Shown: positions 26,270 to 35,167, counted from the stretch's first letter. The stretch is 64,000 nt of DNA from Clostridium sp. AF15-31 (GCF_003461625.1 NZ_QTXL01000001.1:124001-188000), one strand, 5' to 3'. Translations and numbers: made by a program. The notes: generated by a model not told the origin, from the sequence alone.

Positions 26270-27517
26270 TCACTCTTCCGGCCATTTCACCCAGTCAAAT
26301 GCTTCCACAGTATTCTGATCTGCATTCTCCAGTTTTGTAAAATATGTATCCCGGAATTCTGTCCATCCTGTCACCGTCTGTTCACTCTGATCCGATGTGA
26401 TTACATCTCCTGGCTTCATACCAGTATAATCATGTCCATCTATATATATCTTGTCACTTGATTCATCCAAGCCATAAATATCGGATATATAAGTTCCTTC
26501 TTCTGTAAAACAGGTATTTGCCAGATAAACAGTTCCTGTATCACATTGATAAAAAAACTTATTGTAATCTGTATTAATTGCATACAAGTATCGATCCATA
26601 CAATAAATATCTCCATCTACAATCCGAAAAATTTCTTTCTGATTCTGCAAGTCTGCATCACACGAATATATCACAGTCCATTCTACACCATTATCCAATT
26701 CCTTCGTTTCTATATAAATACCACTTGCAGTACTGATTATATTAAAGGATTTCCCATATTCTGTATTTAAATTATCTGCAACAATTTCATCTTTATGGGT
26801 TTCTATATTATATGTAAGCAGTATAGTGTGCCTGTTTCTCTGGCTATCTTTATAACCATATGTCAGATAAATTTTTTCTTTGTTTTTATTATTTAATATA
26901 TGAAGTGTTGAATTGTCATGTTCTGCATCTCCTTCATAACTTAACAATACTCGTAACCGCCTCCATCTCAGATCATATGAATACAACGTGCAATCAAGCT
27001 GATATTGATTCAATTTAAATCCATCATGATATTTCCATGTAGTAAAATATAATATTCCATCTATCATTTCCATATCAAAAACAGCGCCTTCATCTGCCGA
27101 ATACAGAATACTCACTTTGCTTCCATCCTTTTCTACTTCACGAATCTGTACAGCCCCTTTATATACGGCATCATCCTCATCATTAATTGTTACCTCAGAA
27201 TCAAATTCACTTATATATAGTTTATCTTCATAATAAAGCATACTAGATCCCAGTCCAAATATATACGCATTACAGTTTTCTGTATTATGCTTGCAATTAG
27301 CTTTATTGCAAACCACTACCGATTTTCCCGTCTTTGAATCCAAAAAATAAAGAACATTTCTTTTTATATAATACATACCATCATCCGCAAAAGCTCTTAA
27401 TGAAGAATATTCCACTTCATCTGGATATTTTTTTATTTTTCGTATGACAACATATCCTAATCCCATAATCAAACCAACGCATAAAATAATACAAATAATG
27501 CGCATCGTTTTATTCAT
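26270..27517 (-). CDS. Membrane-anchored, propeller-like exported protein
   Basis: 415 residues. One N-terminal membrane helix (6-27) is followed by an extracytoplasmic region with repeated blade-like strands: DDGMYYIKRNVLYFLDSKTGKSVVVC, MLYYEDKLYISE, DGILYFTTWKYH, KIYLTYGYKD, GIYIETKEL, DGDIYCMDRYLYAIN. This looks like the DUF5050-type beta-propellers found beside ABC transporters in Lachnospiraceae. A CNKANCKHNTENC cluster (near residues 70-82) could bind metal or form disulfides. It may sense or bind a substrate for the transporter encoded directly downstream. Confidence 0.65.
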   Translation of the reverse strand: MNKTMRIICIILCVGLIMGLGYVVIRKIKKYPDEVEYSSLRAFADDGMYYIKRNVLYFLDSKTGKSVVVCNKANCKHNTENCNAYIFGLGSSMLYYEDKLYISEFDSEVTINDEDDAVYKGAVQIREVEKDGSKVSILYSADEGAVFDMEMIDGILYFTTWKYHDGFKLNQYQLDCTLYSYDLRWRRLRVLLSYEGDAEHDNSTLHILNNKNKEKIYLTYGYKDSQRNRHTILLTYNIETHKDEIVADNLNTEYGKSFNIISTASGIYIETKELDNGVEWTVIYSCDADLQNQKEIFRIVDGDIYCMDRYLYAINTDYNKFFYQCDTGTVYLANTCFTEEGTYISDIYGLDESSDKIYIDGHDYTGMKPGDVITSDQSEQTVTGWTEFRDTYFTKLENADQNTVEAFDWVKWPEE

Positions 27518-27615
27518 CTAATAACCCCGCTTTCATCCTAAACATCATAGGAAAATGCTCTGTTATAGCAAATTTCCTATGATGTCATCATTGTTAAATT
27601 ATTCAGCAATATAAA

Positions 27616-28007
27616 TTAATACTCTACTCGTCCTTTACCATATGCTGCTGTATAATTTCTTCCATTCTTACTTACTGAGAATGTATTTCCCTGTACTAAA
27701 TCATCAATACTATCGTCAACACTTGATGCCGTTGAACTTTCCCTAATCCACAATGTAACTTTGTCACATGGATTTGACGCTGTAAATGTATTTTTTATTG
27801 CCGACTTTGTCCTTGTTATACGCATATACCCCAATTCAGCGGAACTTCCCGATTTTCGAATATAATATGTATAAGTTGCACCTCCCCCATAATAATTTGT
27901 CTCTACAGCAGCTGCATGCACCGGAACCATTGCCGTTCCAAATACCATTACTACTACCATAGCTGCAATCATTAATTTTTTTTCATTATCTTTACCACTT
28001 TGCTCAT
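27616..28007 (-). pseudogene. Small exported protein, frameshifted in poly-A tract
   Basis: The expected start ATG at 28007 has AGGAGA upstream and reads MSKVVKIMKKN then stops. One base shift at the run of eight A (T8 at 27976-27983 on the plus strand) joins it to the frame beginning LMIAAMVVVMVFGTAMVPVHAAA, giving a complete signal peptide with an AxA cleavage site. The remaining ~105 residues are a beta-rich mature protein (YYGGGATYTYYIRKSGSS...), with no recognised domain. An ATG inside the second frame (27972) has no ribosome site. So it is a frameshift mutation, a slippage-controlled gene, or a sequencing error. Confidence 0.7.
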
Positions 28008-28147
28008 TTAAAAATCTCCTTTGTATGTTTTCCTATACCTTCAAACATGCATATTTACAGTTCTACTTATGTAATGCTGCCCTCCTTTGTTTTGTATTTA
28101 CATACATATGAAAAAGCGGTATATTTATCTCATGTACTTTTTCATAA

Positions 28148-28207
28148 GTATATAGAGCTGTGAGGCTCTGGTTCTCTTCGCAAAATTGTGCCAGAGTCTC
28201 TTTTTTT
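28148..28207 (+). terminator. Terminator-like hairpins between small exported genes
   Basis: GAGGCTCTGG and CCAGAGTCTC pair over a ~18-nt loop and are followed on the plus strand by a T7 run. No plus-strand gene is known upstream, so it may instead act as a processing hairpin on the minus-strand message. A second stem (ATACTTATGAAAAAG / CTTTTTCATATGTAT) lies at 28103-28153. The whole gap 28008-28287 has no supported gene. Confidence 0.45.
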
Positions 28208-28287
28208 GCAAGGCACTTGTATTATTAGCCAGTGACCCTACATCTATATCCATTAACCATCTTTATATAATGGTCAAGGTATATCTG

Positions 28288-28845
28288 TTATTTACTCTTA
28301 GGATTCGTCAGTTTGCCAAAAGAAAAATTATATGTTCCATTAACTGTTTTAATTGTTGCTTTTGCATAACAATACGGATTTGACGGCGGATTACTGCTTG
28401 TATAAACAAAAGTTCTCGTATTTGTTCCTGTCTTACCGGAATGTGTCACTGTGTTATTATGCCAAGTTGATATTCCTTCTGCTTTGGTGCTTAGTACACT
28501 TGATTTTAAGTTTTCCTTTGAAGATATATTCATAACAATCTGATACTGAGGCTGTTTCTTAGAATCCTTTCCCAAATAGTAATATGCATAGCTACATGTA
28601 ACTTTATCCGATTGACTTGCATACAATAATTTTTTATTCTGCAATTTTGTATATATTAGTTCATGGACTATTGTCCCATCATATTTTATATGTACAACTT
28701 CCTGACCTATCAGCTCCATTGTATTTTCTGTTCCTTCATCCATTATTATCGACTCCGTTGTTTCCGCATGAGCTGATATTGGAATCACCCAAATTAACAT
28801 ACATGCTAATGCCATACTTACTATCTTTCGCACTACTTTCTTCAT
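28288..28845 (-). CDS. Small exported protein, unknown function
   Basis: 185 residues with a classical signal peptide (MKKVVRKIVSMALACMLIWVIPISAHA) and GGAGA upstream. The mature region is polar and beta-rich with many Tyr and Ser; it contains TCSYAYYYLGKDSKKQPQY and a C-terminal CYAKATIKTVNGTYNFSFGK. No known domain is recognised. It begins only four bases after the DUF1700 gene, so it belongs to the PadR-controlled operon. Its C-terminal half and the neighbouring frameshifted protein have a similar strand-rich style but no clear homology by eye. Confidence 0.8.
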   Translation of the reverse strand: MKKVVRKIVSMALACMLIWVIPISAHAETTESIIMDEGTENTMELIGQEVVHIKYDGTIVHELIYTKLQNKKLLYASQSDKVTCSYAYYYLGKDSKKQPQYQIVMNISSKENLKSSVLSTKAEGISTWHNNTVTHSGKTGTNTRTFVYTSSNPPSNPYCYAKATIKTVNGTYNFSFGKLTNPKSK

Positions 28846-28849
28846 TTTC

Positions 28850-29314
28850 TTACATCTCCTTTTTTCTTTTTTGTTTTATAAAATGCCAGATAACATTTCC
28901 TACACATATAATAAAACCTATCGATTCAAACACTACTTTCACTACCTCTGCACCTACATTTATTCCATAGGCTACTCCAACGCCCGTGTTAGGTGATGTC
29001 CGTATTATTATATAATTGTATCCCCTATACAGTATCCTACATTCCGTAAACAACAGATATCCCACCACGATTCCGATCAATATCCAGATCACAGCAAGCG
29101 CCCATTCTTTCGTTCGCTTTCTCATTCCGAGATCTTCATATTCCTGAATAATGTCTGAGGCTTCTCCTAGTTCTGCGATTGCTTCCTCTATGGTTTCTCC
29201 TTCTGCCAGTTTATCATCTAATGATCGTCCCAGATCCTTTACCATCTGTATCCGTTCCTTTAATGGTGCATGCAGATGCATGAATATCTTCATAAGATAT
29301 TTCTTCTTTTTCAT
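28850..29314 (-). CDS. DUF1700 family membrane protein, copy 2
   Basis: 154 residues. An N-terminal helical region (about 1-65) with LDDKLAEGETIEEAIAELGEASDIIQEYEDLG is the DUF1700/HAAS-like domain usually paired with PadR regulators. Two transmembrane helices follow (WALAVIWILIGIVVGYLLF and VFESIGFIICVGNVIWHF) joined by an outside loop. It is about 40 percent similar to the next gene by eye and probably arose by duplication. Family role: membrane partner or anti-regulator linked to PadR control; unproven here. Confidence 0.8.
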   Translation of the reverse strand: MKKKKYLMKIFMHLHAPLKERIQMVKDLGRSLDDKLAEGETIEEAIAELGEASDIIQEYEDLGMRKRTKEWALAVIWILIGIVVGYLLFTECRILYRGYNYIIIRTSPNTGVGVAYGINVGAEVVKVVFESIGFIICVGNVIWHFIKQKRKKEM

Positions 29315-29335
29315 TTCTTTTGTTCCCCTTTTTAT

Positions 29336-29812
29336 TTATAGCTCATTATCTTTTTTCTTTGCGTTTCTTCGTCTTTTATAATGATAGATCACATTTCCCA
29401 TGCAAATACAAAAACCTATGCTTTCCACAATCACTTTGTCCCACGTTCCCCCTGCCTTTGGTCTAAAATCAATCCACTCATATCCTGTCGGTGCTATATA
29501 CTGATTGATCTCATGATATCCGGTATATAATGTATATCCGTCAATCACCAACAGAACACCAAGACAGATTCCAACCAGGATCCAGAGCATCATCCATACA
29601 TACTCCTTTGTCTGCTGCCGCATACCGATATCGTTATACTCTTCTGTCAGTGCGGAAGCTTCACCAAGCTCCTCAAACACTTCATCGATCGTCATGCCCG
29701 AGTCCAATTTATCATCTATAGATCGTCTTATCTCTTTTACAAACTGCATCCGCTGTCCAAATGGTGCATGCAGTAAAATAAATATTTTAATCAGATATAT
29801 GTTTTTTCTCAA
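29336..29812 (-). CDS. DUF1700 family membrane protein, copy 1
   Basis: 158 residues. The HAAS-like N-terminal domain has IDDKLDSGMTIDEVFEELGEASALTEEYNDIG, and two transmembrane helices follow (VWMMLWILVGICLGVLLVI and VIVESIGFCICMGNVIYHY). The start overlaps the end of the PadR gene by 26 bases, a sign of translational coupling. Paralogue of the downstream gene; both keep the same helix-loop-helix plan. Confidence 0.82.
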   Translation of the reverse strand: MRKNIYLIKIFILLHAPFGQRMQFVKEIRRSIDDKLDSGMTIDEVFEELGEASALTEEYNDIGMRQQTKEYVWMMLWILVGICLGVLLVIDGYTLYTGYHEINQYIAPTGYEWIDFRPKAGGTWDKVIVESIGFCICMGNVIYHYKRRRNAKKKDNEL

Positions 29813-30134
29813 AGCCTCGTACCATTCCTTCTATCTGCGCCCAGCAACTCCACTGTTCTTCCAATAGAAGCTTCCCTTCTTCTGTAATCTTATAGAATTT
29901 CTTTGGTTTTCCATTCTCGGATGCCATCACCCATTCACTAACGATCGCACCATCTTCTTCTAATCTGTGCAGGATCGGATACAGTGTTCCTTCTTTGATA
30001 TCCATTCCGGCAACACATCGTGCATTAAAACGATTGACAATGTTATAACCATAATCCTTTTCATCTGCTATGATCTGCAGGATAAGCATGGGAAGTATGC
30101 CTTTTTTAAACTGATTTATACTTTGATTTGCCAT
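29787..30134 (-). CDS. PadR family transcriptional regulator
   Basis: About 115 residues from ATG 30134 (GGAAGAG upstream; a longer frame to 30200 has no support). The PadR winged helix is clear: FKKGILPMLILQIIADEKDYGYNIVNRF, then KEGTLYPILHRLEEDGAIVSEW and KPKKFYKITEEGKLLLEEQW. PadR proteins are usually autorepressors acting with a DUF1700-like neighbour. It heads an operon running through two DUF1700 genes and probably the exported proteins. A repeated ATAC-AGTAT-type site lies just upstream. Confidence 0.92.
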   Translation of the reverse strand: MANQSINQFKKGILPMLILQIIADEKDYGYNIVNRFNARCVAGMDIKEGTLYPILHRLEEDGAIVSEWVMASENGKPKKFYKITEEGKLLLEEQWSCWAQIEGMVRGFEKKHISD

Positions 30135-30158
30135 AATTTCTCTTCCTATTATTTTATA

Positions 30159-30179
30159 CCTAGTAATACCAAGTATATG
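30159..30179. promoter_or_regulatory. Candidate PadR operator
   Basis: The plus-strand sequence ATACCTAGTAATACCAAGTAT has two overlapping ATAC-N2-AGTA units, 25 bases upstream of the padR start. It resembles ATACT...AGTAT in the promoter of the other padR gene at 38856-38876. Confidence 0.5.
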
Positions 30180-30253
30180 GCATACATATGTATTTGTCAA
30201 TTTATTTTACACGCTTGATGTATTCAGAACACCTCTACTATAACAGATTATTC

Positions 30254-30344
30254 CTGAAAAAACTGCAAAATGAACCGAGTGGTCAAAAACAGGGAGTGAA
30301 CGGTAAATTTCTTACTGTCCACTCCCTATTTCTGACCACCCGGC
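30254..30344 (-). terminator. Terminator after GntR gene
   Basis: CCGGGTGGTCAGAAATAGGG and its near-complement CAGGGAGTG...CGAGTGGTCAAAAACAGGG form a long imperfect stem directly after the GntR stop. On the minus strand the stem is followed by TTCATTTTGCAG, a weak T-run. Confidence 0.65.
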
Positions 30345-30345
30345 C

Positions 30346-31023
30346 TTATACAGTATCCTGTTTCTGTTTGATATTCTGAATCACGATCTGCTCCTGATCG
30401 TAGATGTGCTGATGCATAACTGCTTTTGCTTTCTCTACATCTCCATGCAATATCGCCTCCGTGATCTCATCATGCTCACGGAGCAGTTTGCCATGATATC
30501 CGGTATCCCGCACATATTCCACACGGTATCGGTACACCTGTTCTCCGTAGTTCTTGGTAAGACTCACAAGTCTTGGATTGTTGCTTAATTCACAGATTGT
30601 TTCATGAAAGGCAACATCTGTATCTACGATATCCGACACACGACCGGAACGGACTGCCTCACGGAAATTCTCACAGGCTTCTCTTAATCTGAGCCTGCCT
30701 TCTTCATCAATCCGCTTGCAGGCAAGTTCGACTGCCAGTTCTTCCAGACTCAGACGGATCTCCAATGCATCCCGGAGATCCTTCTCCGTGATACGGGCAA
30801 CCTCTGCACCTTTCCTTGGAACCATCACGACTAAGCCCTCTAATTCCAGCATCCGGATCGCTTCACGCACCGGAGTCCGGCTGACACCCAGACGTTTTGC
30901 GAGTGCCACTTCTAATAACCGTTCGCCCGGTTCAAATTCTCCATGTACGATGGCATCCCGCAACGCTTCAAATACAACCTCCCGAAGCGGAAGATACTCA
31001 TCCATATTTAACTTCAACTCCAT
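30346..31023 (-). CDS. GntR/FadR family regulator with FCD domain
   Basis: 225 residues. N-terminal GntR winged helix (LREVVFEALRDAIVHGEFEPGERLLEVALAKRLGVSRTPVREAIR) is followed by an all-helical FCD domain with the metal-binding pattern D-x3-H (DVAFHETI), EHDEI and MHQHIYDQ. FCD proteins respond to small organic acids. The effector is unknown. It is about 60 bases downstream of ispE on the same strand, so the two may be cotranscribed. Confidence 0.92.
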   Translation of the reverse strand: MELKLNMDEYLPLREVVFEALRDAIVHGEFEPGERLLEVALAKRLGVSRTPVREAIRMLELEGLVVMVPRKGAEVARITEKDLRDALEIRLSLEELAVELACKRIDEEGRLRLREACENFREAVRSGRVSDIVDTDVAFHETICELSNNPRLVSLTKNYGEQVYRYRVEYVRDTGYHGKLLREHDEITEAILHGDVEKAKAVMHQHIYDQEQIVIQNIKQKQDTV

Positions 31024-31082
31024 AAGTTACCCCATTTCTCTCTATTTCTTCTGCAGAACAACTCCCTCTGTCCTGCCTGATC

Positions 31083-31946
31083 TTACACATTATATGGCTG
31101 TGTGACAAATACCTGCTTTGCCAGCTTCCGGCTGCGGATCGCATCCGCCGCTTTTTCCGCTTTTTCCTTCTCTGTAAATATACCAAATACAGTCGGACCG
31201 CTTCCACTCATAAGTGAATTCATTGCACCACATTCTTTCATGCAAGCTTTGATCTCTGCAATAACCGGATACCGTACCTCAGTTACTGTCTCTAACACAT
31301 TCTCCATACGTTCCGTGATGCCCTGCAGGCTATGTTCTTCCAGTGCCATCACCATGCCGTCTATATCCGGATGTTCTTTTAATTCATTTGCATGCAGGTT
31401 CTCATATACCATCTTCGTCGATACCGCGATCGGCGGTTTTGCAAGTAGGATATAGCAGTCCGGCATCGGTGCAAGTGCTGTCAGCTTCTCACCGATTCCT
31501 TCTGATAATGCAGTTCCCTTCATGATACAGTACGGAACATCTGCGCCAAGCTTTACTCCATATTCCATCAGCTTGTGTTTTGGAATCTGAAGATCAAAGA
31601 TCTTATTCATTCCGATCAGCGCTGCTGCCGCATCAGCACTTCCGCCAGCCATTCCGGCTGCAACCGGAAGCTCTTTCTGAAGAAATACCCGGATTCCACG
31701 CGTGATCTGATATTCCTGTTTCAACATCCGACATGCTTTATATACCAGATTATCTTCATTTACCGGAAGCTCGTCCGCATTTGTGCTGAGAACGATCACA
31801 TCCTCATCCACTGTCTCAAATGTCAATGTGTCATGTAATTTTACCGTCTGCATGATCATCTTTACTTCATGATAACCGTCCGGTCTTCTTCTGAGCACGT
31901 CCAGTCCCAGATTTACTTTACCATATGCCTGTAATTCTATCTTCAT
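31083..31946 (-). CDS. ispE: 4-diphosphocytidyl-2-C-methyl-D-erythritol kinase
   Basis: 287 residues of the GHMP kinase superfamily, catalysing the ATP-dependent step of the MEP isoprenoid pathway. Motifs: YGKVNLGLDVLRRRPDGYHEV at the N-terminus, the glycine-rich LPVAAGMAGGSADAAAAL near 90-107, and LMSGSGPTVFGIF near the C-terminus. Length is typical. The neighbouring GntR gene is downstream and a flavin reductase gene lies six bases upstream on the same strand. Confidence 0.95.
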   Translation of the reverse strand: MKIELQAYGKVNLGLDVLRRRPDGYHEVKMIMQTVKLHDTLTFETVDEDVIVLSTNADELPVNEDNLVYKACRMLKQEYQITRGIRVFLQKELPVAAGMAGGSADAAAALIGMNKIFDLQIPKHKLMEYGVKLGADVPYCIMKGTALSEGIGEKLTALAPMPDCYILLAKPPIAVSTKMVYENLHANELKEHPDIDGMVMALEEHSLQGITERMENVLETVTEVRYPVIAEIKACMKECGAMNSLMSGSGPTVFGIFTEKEKAEKAADAIRSRKLAKQVFVTQPYNV

Positions 31947-31951
31947 ATTTC

Positions 31952-32515
31952 TTATTTTTTCCTCACTGAATATCCGAATTTTCCCAGTTTCTTTCCAAGT
32001 TTAAAGTATTCTCCATGGGAATATGCCACCAGTCCAAGCTGGTTAAGCTCGAATTTGCCATTTTCATTCATGTATGCTTCATCCACCTGTACGCCGGTTA
32101 CCTCTGCTAGGAACATATGATGACTTCCAAGCGGGATCACTTCTTTTACCTTACATTCGATATTGACCGGGCTCTCTGCGATACCCGGTGTGGCAACTGT
32201 AAGTCCCGGACAGGTATGAAGTCCTGTTGCTTTGAATTTGTCAATATCGCGCCCACTCTTTACGCCACAATAATCGGTCGCAAATGTCAGCTTCTCAGTC
32301 ACCAGATTGATCACAAATTCTCCACTGGCTTTTATAATATCATAGGAATAGCGTTCCGGTCTAACAGATATTGAAACCATCGCCGGAGAACTGCAGACCG
32401 TTCCTGCCCATGCGATCGTGATGATATTCGGCTGTCCGCCTTCCCGCTTACATGTTACCATAACTGCCGGTACCGGGTACAGCATATTTCCCGGTTTCCA
32501 TAATTGTCTTCCCAT
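31952..32515 (-). CDS. Flavin reductase family protein (FMN-binding)
   Basis: 187 residues with the split-barrel flavin reductase pattern: PVPAVMVTCKREGGQPNIITIAWAGTVCSSPAMVSISVRPERYSYDII, then GEFVINLV and CGVKSGRDIDKF, ending in LGKKLGKFGYSVRKK. Such anaerobe proteins bind FMN and reduce flavin or act on unknown electron acceptors. AGGAGGT lies upstream. It is in a minus-strand run with ispE. Confidence 0.88.
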   Translation of the reverse strand: MGRQLWKPGNMLYPVPAVMVTCKREGGQPNIITIAWAGTVCSSPAMVSISVRPERYSYDIIKASGEFVINLVTEKLTFATDYCGVKSGRDIDKFKATGLHTCPGLTVATPGIAESPVNIECKVKEVIPLGSHHMFLAEVTGVQVDEAYMNENGKFELNQLGLVAYSHGEYFKLGKKLGKFGYSVRKK

Positions 32516-32572
32516 CTATAACCTCCTGGTGTTCGACTTTTATTTTCTCAATTCTTATATTTTATACTATTT

Positions 32573-32863
32573 TCATGGCTTCTGTATACTATCTGATTGA
32601 AAATTTCTGATTAATTCTTCTTTCCGGCTCCGGCTCATCTGCTTGATGTGCCACTCTCTGCTCATTGCTTCCTCCGGCGTCTCTGATTCCTCATAATAAA
32701 CAAGGACAACAGGGCGCCGGCTTCTGGTATACTTGGCGCCCCCTCGTCCTTCATTATGTGCTTTCATCCGCTTTTCCAGATTATTCGTCCATCCGGTGTA
32801 ATACGTTCCATCCTTACACCGGACTATGTAAGTATAGTTGTGTTTTTCTTCTGTCGTACTCAT
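32573..32863 (-). CDS. GIY-YIG nuclease family protein (YhbQ-like)
   Basis: 96 residues, one GIY-YIG domain: NYTYIVRCKDGTYYTGWTNNLEKRMKAHNEGRGGAKYTRSRRPVVLVYYE, with the catalytic Tyr/Arg/Glu set (YTY, YTGWTNNLEKR, E of YYEESET). Length fits the small stand-alone UPF0213 group of unknown cellular role. ATG 32863 is chosen over an in-frame GTG at 32878; neither has a strong ribosome site. Confidence 0.9.
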   Translation of the reverse strand: MSTTEEKHNYTYIVRCKDGTYYTGWTNNLEKRMKAHNEGRGGAKYTRSRRPVVLVYYEESETPEEAMSREWHIKQMSRSRKEELIRNFQSDSIQKP

Positions 32864-33204
32864 TGTGTTTTTACCCACATGTTTTCTTTTTTATCCAAAG
32901 CCGATATCGACTTTCTATGTATCCGGGTATGCCGCCGGAGTTTCTCCGGCAGCTTCCCCCTGAACTCATTTCTGAATCCATTATAATAAAGCAGACAGAT
33001 TCCGGTACTTCATCAGTAAGTCTCGCATCTTCATGCGCTCTCATATCCGGCTATGCTTCATATTCCGGCATCTTCCTCTCATTATTCCGTCTGCGCGTTT
33101 ACTATAATTATACTCATAAACTGTCATTTTGCTACTATAAATATGAAAAACTACTATTATATTCTACATAAAAATAGTCAACCTGTCCGTACGCAAATGT
33201 TTAA
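32864..33204. other. Intergenic stretch upstream of GIY-YIG gene
   Basis: About 340 bases with no supported gene. A GCCGGAG...CTCCGGC hairpin lies near 32930-32952 and the right part is A/T-rich with several TATAAT-like boxes on the minus strand (near 33110-33175) and a TTGACT at 33177-33182, which may hold the GIY-YIG promoter. Confidence 0.3.
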
Positions 33205-33359
33205 GACAAAAATGGAAAATAACATTACTGTTATGTAGCAAGCCTGTTTCAACGCCGGTTCTTAGTGAGTCGCCATAGGCGAGGAGCTTAGCACCGCTGC
33301 GTTGAAATAGAGTGCAAACGACTTGCGGAATAATATGTAATGTATTTTCCATTTTGATC
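33205..33359. repeat. MITE-like palindromic element, family B copy 2
   Basis: Outer arms of ~38 bases (33205-33242, 33322-33359) pair imperfectly; an inner TTTCAACG...CGTTGAAA stem encloses a core with CGCCGGTTCTTAG and GCTTAGCACCGCTGC, shared with the element at 13539-13767. It lies 25 bases from the stop of the AGCS symporter gene. Confidence 0.6.
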
Positions 33360-33384
33360 AAAAGCCCACCGGCAGGTCGACTAT

Positions 33385-35103
33385 TTACGCACGCTTCTTT
33401 GCTGCTTTTTCTTCTGCGAGTACTTTCTGGAATTCCTGCATATCGGTTGCAATCTCTTTGCTTAACAGAAGCAGGCAGATCAGGTTTGGAATCGCCATCA
33501 GTGCATTTGCGATATCCGAGAAGTTCCATGCCAGATCCAGCGAAGTCGTCGCACCGATGTATACTACAAGGGAGAATATGATACGATAGATCATGTTGTA
33601 TTTGTGGGAATGGAACAGGTATTCAAAGGCTTTCTCTCCATGATACTCCCAACCAAGAATTGTCGAGAATGCAAATAATGCAATACCTATCGTTACCAGC
33701 CATGCTCCCGCCTTACCCAGAACTGTCTCAAATGCTTTGATCGTCAGCGCCGATCCTGTATAGGCTTCTTCATAATAATATGTACCATCTTCATCAAAAA
33801 TATAAGCATTGCAGCCAGAGGTCCATGCACCTGTGATCGCGCCATTCTCATAAACTGCTTCCAGACTATCCGGCTGATGCTGAAGTTTTGCAAATGCTTC
33901 ACTATCGGAAGCGTCTGCATATGGTGTCAGAACGATATCCTCTGCTCCACCGGACAAAGTCAATGTTCCATCTTGGTATGTAACGGTATATTCTGTCGTC
34001 ACCATCTTACCCTTTTCTTCATGTGTCAGAGCCAGTGTATCTTCGGCTTCAGAAGTGATCACATATGAACCTTCCGTCGTTGTCGATGTTTTACCGATCA
34101 CACCGGAGCTTGCGATTACCAGACCGGTGATCGTACATACAACAATCGTATCCCAGAAGGTTCCTGTCATGTTGATATATCCCTGACGAACCGGGTTATC
34201 TGTTGTAGCTGCTGCTGCGGTGATCGCTGCTGATCCCATACCTGCTTCATTTGAGAAACAACCACGGGCAACACCGAACCGCATTGCATTTGTCATAGAT
34301 GCAACTACGGTACCAAGCACACCGCCGGATACGGATTTCATGGAAAATGCCATTGTGAAGATCTCACGCAGGCCTTCCGGCACATTCGATATATTTCCGA
34401 TAATTACTATAAGTCCTGCAAGCACATAGAATATTGCCATAAACGGAACAACGATCGCGGAGATCTTTGATATGGATTTGATACCACCGATAATGATCAT
34501 TAAGGCAAGGATCGTAAGGATCACACCGATGATGATCGGATTGATGTGAAAGGTCTCATTCATGGAAGATGCGATCGAGTTCGCCTGTGTCATATTTCCG
34601 ATACCAAAGGATGCAACAACCGCAAAGAATGCAAACAGCCAACCGAGCCCACTTCCGAATCTTTTGTGTTTCAATGCTTTCTTCATCGTATACATCGGTC
34701 CACCTGAGATCTCTCCTTTGGCATTTACCTCACGGTATTTGATCGCCAGCATACATTCTGAGAATTTCGATGTGATTCCGAACAACGCCGAGATCCACAT
34801 CCAGACCAGAGCACCCGGACCACCGGATACCATTGCTGTCGCCACACCTACGATATTTCCGGTTCCGATCGTTGCAGCAAGCGCTGTCGTCAGTGCCGAG
34901 AATGGGGATACATCACCGGTTCCTCTGTTCTTTGTTCTTGCTTCTTTACTAAGTGTGCTCTTGATCGCATATCCGAGATTCCTCCACGGCAGGAATCGCG
35001 TCCGTATCGTCAGAAAGATACCGGTTCCTACGAGAAGCACCAGCATCACCGGTCCCCACACAAACGAATCAACTGCACTTACAATCTGATTGAGTTTTTC
35101 CAT
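33385..35103 (-). CDS. Sodium:amino acid (AGCS) symporter with inserted domain
   Basis: About 572 residues from ATG 35103 (GGAGG 8 nt upstream). The AGCS family imports alanine or glycine with Na+. Motifs: FLTIRTRF, ATIGTGNIVGVATAMVSGGPGALVWMW, SFGIGNMTQANS, SNEAGMGSAAI. Between the helix ending GLVIASSGVIG and the helix FETVLGKAGAWLVTIG lies an extra ~118-residue polar region (about 336-454) rich in beta-strand sequence, YYYEE and DGTL/DGTY. Family proteins are normally ~450-480 residues, so this is an inserted, probably extracytoplasmic, domain. Confidence 0.9.
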   Translation of the reverse strand: MEKLNQIVSAVDSFVWGPVMLVLLVGTGIFLTIRTRFLPWRNLGYAIKSTLSKEARTKNRGTGDVSPFSALTTALAATIGTGNIVGVATAMVSGGPGALVWMWISALFGITSKFSECMLAIKYREVNAKGEISGGPMYTMKKALKHKRFGSGLGWLFAFFAVVASFGIGNMTQANSIASSMNETFHINPIIIGVILTILALMIIIGGIKSISKISAIVVPFMAIFYVLAGLIVIIGNISNVPEGLREIFTMAFSMKSVSGGVLGTVVASMTNAMRFGVARGCFSNEAGMGSAAITAAAATTDNPVRQGYINMTGTFWDTIVVCTITGLVIASSGVIGKTSTTTEGSYVITSEAEDTLALTHEEKGKMVTTEYTVTYQDGTLTLSGGAEDIVLTPYADASDSEAFAKLQHQPDSLEAVYENGAITGAWTSGCNAYIFDEDGTYYYEEAYTGSALTIKAFETVLGKAGAWLVTIGIALFAFSTILGWEYHGEKAFEYLFHSHKYNMIYRIIFSLVVYIGATTSLDLAWNFSDIANALMAIPNLICLLLLSKEIATDMQEFQKVLAEEKAAKKRA

Positions 35104-35167
35104 ACCCATCGCCTCCATATTCATTCCTATTTCTTGTTGTGTAATTGACAACTTCATTAACGAGAAA

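Noticed and set aside
32665..33171. 168-codon plus-strand frame next to the GIY-YIG gene
   Set aside because: Its first part is antisense to the GIY-YIG domain and the rest is low-complexity translation of an intergenic region.
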